Assembly (NCBI GenBank): GCA_964361645.1
Contig: CAYIBK010000005.1
Span: 1 to 56,780 of the forward strand
Direction of reading: 5' to 3'
DNA: 56,780 nucleotides
From: 2-01-FULL-39-33 sp964361645
Lineage (GTDB): Bacteria > Patescibacteriota > Patescibacteriia > 2-01-FULL-39-33
The translations under genes and the position numbers were made by a program. Below, in pieces: positions 48,852 to 55,660 of this stretch (positions are counted from its first letter, which is position 1; each line of letters opens with the position of its first letter). The notes under the pieces are model-generated. The model had not been told where the DNA came from and ran no database searches. It was given only the letters and a program-made list of their open reading frames with translations.

Positions 48852-49034
48852 AAAACCTTTCCTCCTAAACATATATCAAAAAACATATGTTCGGGACGAA
48901 AGGTTTTAATTTTCCTTCCGCGGTTCCACCCGCCTTTCCTGCTTAAATCAGCAAGCTCTTTTGTGAAAAACTTAGCATAGATATGGCTCTAAAATTAGAG
49001 CAGGCGGTTGGTATTCGCCCCAATCATTTTCATA
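48852..49034 (-). promoter_or_regulatory. T-box riboswitch controlling thrS
   Basis: The minus strand carries the T-box core GGGTGGAACCGCGG (within 48917-48932) and the downstream partner CGTCCCG (48891-48897 region), which pair to form the antiterminator. They compete with a terminator, AAAACCTTTC...GAAAGGTTTT (about 48852-48907), followed by T residues. The TGGA bulge would pair with an ...UCCA tRNA end, as expected for tRNA-Thr. A candidate threonine specifier, ACC at 49010-49012, lies in the loop of a short hairpin (GGCG-AATACCAAC-CGCC). Stem I is therefore very compact or unusual. Uncharged tRNA-Thr should allow read-through into thrS. Confidence 0.9.
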
Positions 49035-49040
49035 CTTAAA

Positions 49041-49069
49041 ATTATAAGCCCATCAGCTAATCTCGTCAA
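49041..49069 (-). promoter_or_regulatory. thrS promoter
   Basis: Minus strand TTGACG (49064-49069), 17-base spacer, TATAAT (49041-49046); start near 49034. Confidence 0.8.
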
Positions 49070-49079
49070 GAGGTCTTGA
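49066..49079. promoter_or_regulatory. Palindrome shared by two divergent promoters
   Basis: TCAAGA-GG-TCTTGA overlaps the -35 boxes of thrS and of the gene at 49168. It is a plausible operator, but it could also arise from the two facing TTGAC boxes. Confidence 0.45.
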
Positions 49080-49104
49080 CAAAAGTTAATTATTATCATA
49101 AAAT
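49076..49104 (+). promoter_or_regulatory. Promoter of the small HTH-like gene
   Basis: TTGACA (49076-49081), 17-base spacer, TAAAAT (49099-49104). Leader about 55 bases; GAAAGGAGG before the ATG. Confidence 0.75.
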
Positions 49105-49167
49105 AAGTTGTAGGTAACGGACGTCTATACCTGTAATTCGCACTTTTAAATTCGAAAGGAGGCGTCC

Positions 49168-49554
49168 ATGGATACTAAGCCGGTTGTCGTAGAGAAGTAC
49201 ATTTTATGTCGTAGAGAAGTTGACGGATCTAATGAAGTAGTTAAGGCTGGGCCAAAAGCTCCTAGTGCCATTGGTTTGGTGGATTTTAAAATTTTTATTG
49301 AAGAGCATGGCCTTCACCCCTTAGAAGTGGCGCAACTATTGAAGGTTAGATACCAAGATATACAACTGTTAGTTGACAACGTTAGTTGGATTGAACCCCA
49401 CGCTAAAGATAATTTACTCCATTTGCTCAAAATCCTTTGTGCCAGAGGCCGGCGGGATATTTGCCAGTTTTTGACGAATCAAGATGGCAACGCTGGTACC
49501 AAAAATATTCCCCACAAGGAGGATGATATTGGTAAAAACACTAAACCCAAATAG
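49168..49554 (+). CDS. Small hypothetical protein with helix-turn-helix-like core
   Basis: 128 residues, unrecognised. The centre (VDFKIFIEEHGLHPLEVAQLL then KVRYQDIQLLVDNVSWIEPH) has the spacing of a Cro/CI-type helix-turn-helix. The N-terminus is short and beta-like, and the C-terminal 25 residues are polar and likely disordered. It has a strong promoter, Shine-Dalgarno site and terminator, and is divergent from thrS. A regulator is a guess. Confidence 0.6.
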   Translation: MDTKPVVVEKYILCRREVDGSNEVVKAGPKAPSAIGLVDFKIFIEEHGLHPLEVAQLLKVRYQDIQLLVDNVSWIEPHAKDNLLHLLKILCARGRRDICQFLTNQDGNAGTKNIPHKEDDIGKNTKPK

Positions 49555-49577
49555 TTGTTCATTTTTTTATTAATTTG

Positions 49578-49606
49578 ACCGTTTCGATTAAGAAACGGTT
49601 TTTTGT
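49578..49606 (+). terminator. Terminator of the small HTH-like gene
   Basis: ACCGTTTC (49578-49585) and GAAACGGT (49592-49599), then TTTTTG. Confidence 0.85.
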
Positions 49607-49642
49607 TTGATTAATAGAAAATTTTAAGATAAAATAAGTCTA

Positions 49643-51373
49643 ATGGAATACATAATTTTAAAAATTAAAAAACAAATATTGGATTTAATTGCCCAAGCTA
49701 TTGAGGCTGATTTTGATTTGCATAAATTAGAAGTGGTAATTCCACCCGATTCAGCTATGGGTGATTTGGCTGTGCCTTGTTTTTATCTATCAAAACTAAC
49801 CAGAAAGTCGCCCAATAAGGTGGCCGAAGAATTAGCAGCTAAAATAAACCCCGGAGGCATAATTAAAGCCATTAAAAATGTTGGGCCATACTTAAATTTT
49901 TTTATTAACCCAATGGTTTTGAGTAAAAGCGTTAATAGTGAAATTCAAAAACAAAAAGATAATTATGGCCAGTTGAAAATGGATCATAAAAAAATTATGT
50001 TGGAATTTTCTCAGCCCAATACTCACAAGGAATTTCATATCGGCCATTTAAGGAATGCGATTTTGGGCAATAGTCTGGTTAATCTGCTTAGGTTTTCTGG
50101 TTATAAAGTGATGGCGGTTAATTACATTGGTGATATTGGCGCTCATGTGGCCAAATGCCTCTGGGCCTATGATAAATTTTATAAAGATAAAAAATTGCTG
50201 GCCAATAAAGGAAAATTATTAGGAAAAATTTATACCGAAAGTTCGCAAAAAATAGAATCAAATCCAGACTACAAAAAAGAAGTTGATGAGATTTTACAAA
50301 AATTAGAGGCGGGAGACTCCAAAGCTTTTGGCGGGTCAAGCAAAAAATGGCTGGCTCTATGGAAGAAAACTCGAAAATGGAGTTTGGATGATTTTAATAA
50401 TATCTACAAGATATTAGGCATTGAGTTTGATCATATTTTTTATGAAAGCGAAGTAGAAAAGCCGGGCAAAAAAATAGTTGAAGAATTATTACAAAAAGGA
50501 ATAGCAGAAAAATCAGAAGGAGCAGTTATAATTGATTTAGAAAAATATGGTTTAAAAAAATTCCTACTTTTGAAATCAGACGGCTCATCCCTATACTCCA
50601 CCAAAGAATTGGCTTTGGCTAAATTAAAATTTGAAAAATTTAAAATAGACGAGAGTATAGTAGTGGTTGACAGCCGACAAAGCTTTTATCTTCAGCAATT
50701 TTTCAAAACCATGCAAATCATCGGCTTTAAAAAGAAAATGATTCATATACCCTATGAGTTTGTAACTTTAAAAGATGGAGCTATGGCTTCACGCTCTGGC
50801 AATGTAGTTTTATTTGAGGATTTTTATGATCAAGTGATTGATCGTGCTAGAATAGAAACCAAGAAAAGACACAGCGATTGGCCGGAAAAAAAGATTCAAG
50901 AAGTGGCTAGAAAAATTGCTCTTTCGGCTATAAAATTTAATATGTTGAAAGTTGGTAATAATAGTATTATCACCTTTGATATTGATGAAGCTCTAAGTTT
51001 CGAAGGTTTTAGCGGCCCTTATGTGCAATATACCTGTTCTCGTATTAGCAGTGTGCTTAAAAAAGCCAAATTCAGCGGCTTTACTAGCATAGATTATGCT
51101 AAATTAAATACTGATTTAGAAAAAGAAATTTTATTGAAATTAGCCAGTTTTCCAGAAATAGTGGCTGAATCAGCTAATAATTATGATCCCAGCGTCTTAG
51201 CCAAATATTTATTTGATTTATCCAGACTGTTCTCGACTTTTTATCAAAAATATCCTATAATCAGTTCTCCTAAAGAAATAAAAGAAGCCAGATTGTTATT
51301 AGCCGATTCTATTAGAAAAGTTTTGGTAAATGGTTTATCTCTTTTGGGCATAGAGCCGCTGGATCAAATGTAA
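49643..51373 (+). CDS. argS: Arginine--tRNA ligase
   Basis: 576 residues. The N-terminal Add-1 domain (LEVVIPPDSAMGDLAVPCF) is followed by the class I core with FHIGHLRNAILGN and VNYIGDIGAHVAK. The KMSKS position is replaced by the DGAMASRSGNVV type, as usual in ArgRS. The C-terminal anticodon-binding helices include PYVQYTCSRISSVLKKA and the DALR-like tail LLADSIRKVLVNGLSLLGIE. TAAAAT (49630-49635) lies seven bases before the ATG. Confidence 0.95.
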   Translation: MEYIILKIKKQILDLIAQAIEADFDLHKLEVVIPPDSAMGDLAVPCFYLSKLTRKSPNKVAEELAAKINPGGIIKAIKNVGPYLNFFINPMVLSKSVNSEIQKQKDNYGQLKMDHKKIMLEFSQPNTHKEFHIGHLRNAILGNSLVNLLRFSGYKVMAVNYIGDIGAHVAKCLWAYDKFYKDKKLLANKGKLLGKIYTESSQKIESNPDYKKEVDEILQKLEAGDSKAFGGSSKKWLALWKKTRKWSLDDFNNIYKILGIEFDHIFYESEVEKPGKKIVEELLQKGIAEKSEGAVIIDLEKYGLKKFLLLKSDGSSLYSTKELALAKLKFEKFKIDESIVVVDSRQSFYLQQFFKTMQIIGFKKKMIHIPYEFVTLKDGAMASRSGNVVLFEDFYDQVIDRARIETKKRHSDWPEKKIQEVARKIALSAIKFNMLKVGNNSIITFDIDEALSFEGFSGPYVQYTCSRISSVLKKAKFSGFTSIDYAKLNTDLEKEILLKLASFPEIVAESANNYDPSVLAKYLFDLSRLFSTFYQKYPIISSPKEIKEARLLLADSIRKVLVNGLSLLGIEPLDQM

Positions 51374-51396
51374 TTTATAATTATTATTAATTAGTG

Positions 51397-51402
51397 TATA
51401 AT
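51397..51402 (+). promoter_or_regulatory. -10 box directly before the response-regulator start
   Basis: TATAAT, six bases before the ATG at 51409; leaderless mRNA predicted. Confidence 0.6.
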
Positions 51403-51408
51403 AAGCCC

Positions 51409-51813
51409 ATGTCCATAAGATATAAAATATTATTAATTGAAGATGAGCCAGATTTAGTTGATTTATTTAGCACTTCTTTAAGGAAAGCCGGTTTTCAAGT
51501 TGAAGTTATTGAAGACGGGTTAAATGCTCTAAATTTTGTAAAAAAAATAAAACCAGATTTGGTATTATTGGATTTAATAATCCCCAAAAAAGACGGTTAT
51601 GAAGTGCTTAAAGAAATAAAATACGATAAAGCTACCAGTAAAACTCTGGTTTACGTTTTTAGTAACTTAACTCAAAAAGCCGAAATAGAAAAAGCTATGA
51701 AACTAGGTGCTAAGGATTACTTAATAAAATCTGATTATACTCCCTCAAAATTGGTTGCTAAAATAAATGAAATATTTTGTCTTGATGGTAAAAATGTAAT
51801 TGTTAAGCGTTAA
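51409..51813 (+). CDS. Single-domain response regulator (CheY-like receiver)
   Basis: 134 residues, receiver domain only. Acidic pocket EDEPD (11-15), phospho-acceptor Asp55 in LVLLDLIIPKKDG, Ser85 in VFSN and Lys107 in DYLIKSD. No output domain, so it acts by protein contact or phosphorelay. The ATG at 51409 is chosen because TATAAT (51397-51402) ends six bases before it, leaving no transcript for the GTG at 51394. It may partner the orphan kinases at 41191-44493. Confidence 0.92.
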   Translation: MSIRYKILLIEDEPDLVDLFSTSLRKAGFQVEVIEDGLNALNFVKKIKPDLVLLDLIIPKKDGYEVLKEIKYDKATSKTLVYVFSNLTQKAEIEKAMKLGAKDYLIKSDYTPSKLVAKINEIFCLDGKNVIVKR

Positions 51814-51834
51814 TTAAATAATTATTTATAAAAT

Positions 51835-52026
51835 ATGAAACCAATTATTAATGATAGCTGTATTGGTTGTGGCACTTGCGAATCAATTTGCCCAGAAGTT
51901 TTTAAAGTGGAAGATAAAAACGATAGGATTATTGCCGTAGTTTTGGAAGCTGATTATGCTACTTTCAAAGACAAAATAGATGAAGCGATTGGCGCTTGTC
52001 CCGTTCAGGCTATTAGCCAGGAATAA
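51835..52026 (+). CDS. [4Fe-4S] ferredoxin
   Basis: 63 residues. Cys9-x2-Cys12-x2-Cys15-x3-Cys19-Pro and a remote Cys55-Pro (GACPVQAIS), the pattern of single-cluster ferredoxins such as the Thermotoga type. Cys9, 12, 15 and 55 would bind the cluster. Cys19 is extra and lacks the partner Cys that forms a disulfide in some relatives. An electron carrier; the partner is not identifiable here. Confidence 0.93.
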   Translation: MKPIINDSCIGCGTCESICPEVFKVEDKNDRIIAVVLEADYATFKDKIDEAIGACPVQAISQE

Positions 52027-52039
52027 AATCATTTATATT

Positions 52040-52062
52040 AAACGGGTTAATAGCCTGTTTTT
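52040..52062 (+). terminator. Possible terminator after ferredoxin
   Basis: AAACGGG and CCTGTTT around TTAATAG, then TTTG; one GU pair. Weak. Confidence 0.45.
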
Positions 52063-52111
52063 TGATTGACTAAAATAGCTAAAATTAGTAAAATGCATTT
52101 AAGTTTTACTA

Positions 52112-55100
52112 ATGTTCAAATCTCAAAAATTAATGCCAGAATCAAAAAATAATCCCTTAATTGAGCAGGAAAAAGAAATTCAAAAGTTTTGGGAAGATAA
52201 CCAAATATTTAAAAAAAGTTTAGAGGCTACTAAAAATAGTGAAGTTTTTAGTTTTTATGATGGCCCGCCCTTTGCTACCGGCACTCCACACTACGGCCAC
52301 TTAGTGGCTAGTCTTATGAAAGATGTGGTGCCCAGGTATCAGACCATGAAAGGAAAATATGTAGAACGACGCTGGGGCTGGGATTGTCACGGGCTACCGG
52401 TAGAAAATTTAATTGAACAAGAACTTGGCTTGCAAAGCAGAAAAGACATTGAAGCTATGGGTATTGGAAAATTCAATGATAGTTGTCGTTTAAGTGTTTT
52501 GCGTTACGCTGATATTTGGAAAAAAACTATTCCTCGCCTGGGTCGTTGGGTGGATATGGAAGCTGATTATCGAACTATGGAACCATGGTATATGGAAAGT
52601 ATTTGGTGGGTCTTTAAGGAATTGTGGGATAAAGATTTGATTTATGAAGGTTATAAGTCTATGCACATTTGTCCTAGATGTGAAACCACCTTGTCTAATT
52701 TTGAAGTGACTCAAGGTTATAAAGATATTAAAGATTTAGCGGTGACGGTTAAATTTGAATTAAATGATGAACCAGGCACTTATGTTTTGGCTTGGACGAC
52801 TACCCCCTGGACATTGATTGGCAATGTGGCTTTGGCGGTGGGAGAAGAGATTGATTATATTAAGATAAAAAGATTCACCGGTAATTGGGATAAAAGTAGT
52901 AAGGCAATATACGATAAGGTTATTTTAGCTAAAGAAGTATATGAGCAATTAAAAAATGATCCTGCTTTACTAAAATCACAACCATTTCATTTTCTTTTTG
53001 ATGAAATTCCAATAGGATATGAAATTACTGAAATGCCAACGGAAATAGAAGAATTTAAAGGCAAAGATTTGGTGGGCAAAAAATATAAACCCTTATTTGA
53101 TTATTTTTTAGATAGGGACATGGAATATAAGGAAAATCTTTATACTATTGTTAGCGCGGATTTTGTTTCTACTACTGATGGCGTGGGCATTGTTCATATC
53201 GCTCCGGCCTTTGGAGAAGAGGATATGGCACTGGGTACAGAAAAAAATCTGCCCATGATACAACATGTTGATAAAACTGGCCGTATTAAGGAAGAAGCAA
53301 GGGACAATTTTGCTGGCATGGAGGTTAAACCTAAAGAAGACACTCAAAAAACAGATGTAGAGATAATAAAATATTTGGCTAATAAAGAATTATTATTTTC
53401 CAAAGAAAAGTATGAGCATAGTTACCCCCATTGTTGGCGATGTGACACGCCACTACTCAACTATGCGGCATCTTCTTGGTTTGTAAAAGTTACTGATATT
53501 AAAAAAGATCTAATTAAGAATAATCAAAAAGTTAATTGGATCCCTAATCATTTAAAAGAAGGCCGATTTGGGCATTGGTTGGAAGATGCTCGTGATTGGG
53601 CCATTTCCAGGTCTAGATTCTGGGGTACGCCACTGCCAATTTGGCGATGTAGTGAGTGCGGCGAAATAAAAGTGGTGGGCTCTATTGAAGAATTAGATAA
53701 AGCTAAAATTGATGAAATCAATGTTTATGCCATTCGTCACGCCCAATCAGAAAAAAATATATTAAATGTTTTTAGCAATGATAAAAATAAATATCCTTTA
53801 ACTGAAAAAGGTAAAAAACAGACCGAACAAGTCGTTTTAAAGTTAAAAGATCTAAAGATTGATGTTATTATCTCATCGGAAATATTAAGATCCAAGCAAA
53901 CTGCCGAAATAATTGCCGCTGGGCTGGGCTTGGAATTGCAATTTGATTCAAGGTTAAATGAAGTTGATCCGGGAGAATTGCAAGATGAATCAGACAACAA
54001 TAAGAAAGCTATAAATGTATTAGATGAGTGGAAAGATAAATACATCAAACAATTAGCTGGTGGAGAAAGCGTGGCTCAAGTAGAAGAGAGAATGTTTAAT
54101 CTTTGGAAAGAAATAAATAAAAATTATCAAGGTAAGAATATTTTACTAGTTTCTCATGGAGATAATATTAGAATTTTGTCAGGTAAGTTACTTAGTTTAA
54201 AAAGAGAAAATATTTTTAATCATGAGATGCCTCATAATACCGATATCATACAGTTAGCCGAAAAAACAGTTGATATTCATAAGGATGTGGTGGATGCTAT
54301 AAAATTAAAATGTCATAAGTGCAATGGCAATATGAATAGGATTCCCGAGGTTCTTGATTGCTGGTTTGAATCCGGCTCAATGCCCTACGCTCAACTCCAT
54401 TATCCTTTTGAAAATAAGGATAATTTTAAAGATACTTTCCCAGCTGATTTTATTGCTGAGGGCGTGGATCAAACTAGAGGTTGGTTTTATACGCTGATGA
54501 TTTTATCAACTGCTTTATTTAATAAACCGGCTTTTAACAGTGTTATTGCTAACGGTATTGTCTTAGCTGAAGATGGCAATAAGATGAGTAAGAGATTGAA
54601 AAATTATCCTGAACCTGATTTGATTATGAAAAAATATGGCGCGGATGCCCTGAGGTTCTATTTGCTTTCTTCTCCAGTAATGACAGCGGAAAATTTGAAT
54701 TTTTCCGAAGTGGGAGTTAAAGAAGCTTTTCAAAAAATAGTGATGTTAACCAATAATGTCTTAAAATTTTATAAGCTTTACGAAGATAGTTCGATTAAGC
54801 CCAGTGATAAATCTAAAAATATTTTAGATAAATGGCTACTCTCAAAATTAAATCAGTTAATTGAAGATGTCACTAAGGAGGTTGATAATTATCAATTGTC
54901 AAAAGCGGTTCGCCCAATCCAGGAGTTTATAGACGAGTTTTCCACTTGGTGGCTAAGACGCAGTCGTGATCGTTTTAAATCTGGCGACGAAAAAGACAAA
55001 CAACAAGCCCTGTCTACTTTTAATTTTGTCCTAATAGAAATGTCTAAGGTTATGGCTCCATTTGTGCCATTTTTAGCCGAGTATGTTTATAGAGAATCTG

Positions 55101-55660
55101 GCGGAAAATTAGAATCTGTTCATTTAGATAAATGGCCCAGCGCTCAAAAAATTGATCATAAAATTATTGAACAAATGTCTAGTGTTAGAAAGATTGTGGA
55201 GATGGGATTAGCCAGGCGAGCAGAAAAAGGCATTAAAATAAGGCAACCACTCGCTTCGCTAAAATTTCCAATTTCTAATTTTAAATTTCCAATAAATGAT
55301 GATTTTGTTGGTTTGGTTAAGGCGGAACTTAATGTAAAAGAAGTAGTTGGTGAAAAAAATATTAAGGAAATAGAATTAGATATTGAATTAACCGAAGAAT
55401 TAAAATTAGAAGGACTACTGCGCGAATTAATTAGGACTATTAACAGTCTTAGAAAAGATCGAGGTTTGACTATTGGTGATAAAATAAAAGTTTTATGGCA
55501 AAGTGAAAGCCCAGAAATTATAAAAGTTTTAGCTGATCATGAGTTATCAGCTGAATTAAAAAGAGCCACAATTACTGAAGAATTTATTAAACTAGATAAT
55601 AGGGGCGTAGAATCTAAAGTAAATAACGAGACCATAAAGATTGAATTAGAAAAAATATGA
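52112..55660 (+). CDS. ileS: Isoleucine--tRNA ligase with inserted histidine-phosphatase domain
   Basis: 1182 residues. IleRS parts: class I signature PHYGHLVAS, GWDCHGLPVE, the editing domain with STTDGVGIVHIAPAFGEED, RFWGTPLPIWRCSECGE, VLDCWFESGSMPYAQ, EDGNKMSKRLKNYP, and an anticodon-binding tail. Between GSIEEL (about 528) and DIHKDVVDAIKLKCHKC (from 721) sits about 185 residues of a histidine-phosphatase (phosphoglycerate-mutase-like) domain with all catalytic residues: Arg542-His543 (IRHAQSEKN), Arg593 (SSEILRSKQTAE), Glu617 (NEVDPGELQ) and His682 (LLVSHGD). The join is in frame with no stops. A short heptamer-type repeat near 55258-55293 encodes FPISNFKFPIN in the tail. Confidence 0.95.
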   Translation: MFKSQKLMPESKNNPLIEQEKEIQKFWEDNQIFKKSLEATKNSEVFSFYDGPPFATGTPHYGHLVASLMKDVVPRYQTMKGKYVERRWGWDCHGLPVENLIEQELGLQSRKDIEAMGIGKFNDSCRLSVLRYADIWKKTIPRLGRWVDMEADYRTMEPWYMESIWWVFKELWDKDLIYEGYKSMHICPRCETTLSNFEVTQGYKDIKDLAVTVKFELNDEPGTYVLAWTTTPWTLIGNVALAVGEEIDYIKIKRFTGNWDKSSKAIYDKVILAKEVYEQLKNDPALLKSQPFHFLFDEIPIGYEITEMPTEIEEFKGKDLVGKKYKPLFDYFLDRDMEYKENLYTIVSADFVSTTDGVGIVHIAPAFGEEDMALGTEKNLPMIQHVDKTGRIKEEARDNFAGMEVKPKEDTQKTDVEIIKYLANKELLFSKEKYEHSYPHCWRCDTPLLNYAASSWFVKVTDIKKDLIKNNQKVNWIPNHLKEGRFGHWLEDARDWAISRSRFWGTPLPIWRCSECGEIKVVGSIEELDKAKIDEINVYAIRHAQSEKNILNVFSNDKNKYPLTEKGKKQTEQVVLKLKDLKIDVIISSEILRSKQTAEIIAAGLGLELQFDSRLNEVDPGELQDESDNNKKAINVLDEWKDKYIKQLAGGESVAQVEERMFNLWKEINKNYQGKNILLVSHGDNIRILSGKLLSLKRENIFNHEMPHNTDIIQLAEKTVDIHKDVVDAIKLKCHKCNGNMNRIPEVLDCWFESGSMPYAQLHYPFENKDNFKDTFPADFIAEGVDQTRGWFYTLMILSTALFNKPAFNSVIANGIVLAEDGNKMSKRLKNYPEPDLIMKKYGADALRFYLLSSPVMTAENLNFSEVGVKEAFQKIVMLTNNVLKFYKLYEDSSIKPSDKSKNILDKWLLSKLNQLIEDVTKEVDNYQLSKAVRPIQEFIDEFSTWWLRRSRDRFKSGDEKDKQQALSTFNFVLIEMSKVMAPFVPFLAEYVYRESGGKLESVHLDKWPSAQKIDHKIIEQMSSVRKIVEMGLARRAEKGIKIRQPLASLKFPISNFKFPINDDFVGLVKAELNVKEVVGEKNIKEIELDIELTEELKLEGLLRELIRTINSLRKDRGLTIGDKIKVLWQSESPEIIKVLADHELSAELKRATITEEFIKLDNRGVESKVNNETIKIELEKI
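53708..54271 (+). other. Histidine-phosphatase domain inserted in IleRS
   Basis: Residues about 533-720 of the ileS product. In ordinary IleRS the GSIEEL segment is followed within some 15-20 residues by a D-H-(K/R)-P-(Y/V) block and then the zinc-binding Cys pair. Here a complete phosphatase domain occupies that loop, between the end of the editing-domain exit strand and the CHKC zinc knuckle. Confidence 0.9.
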
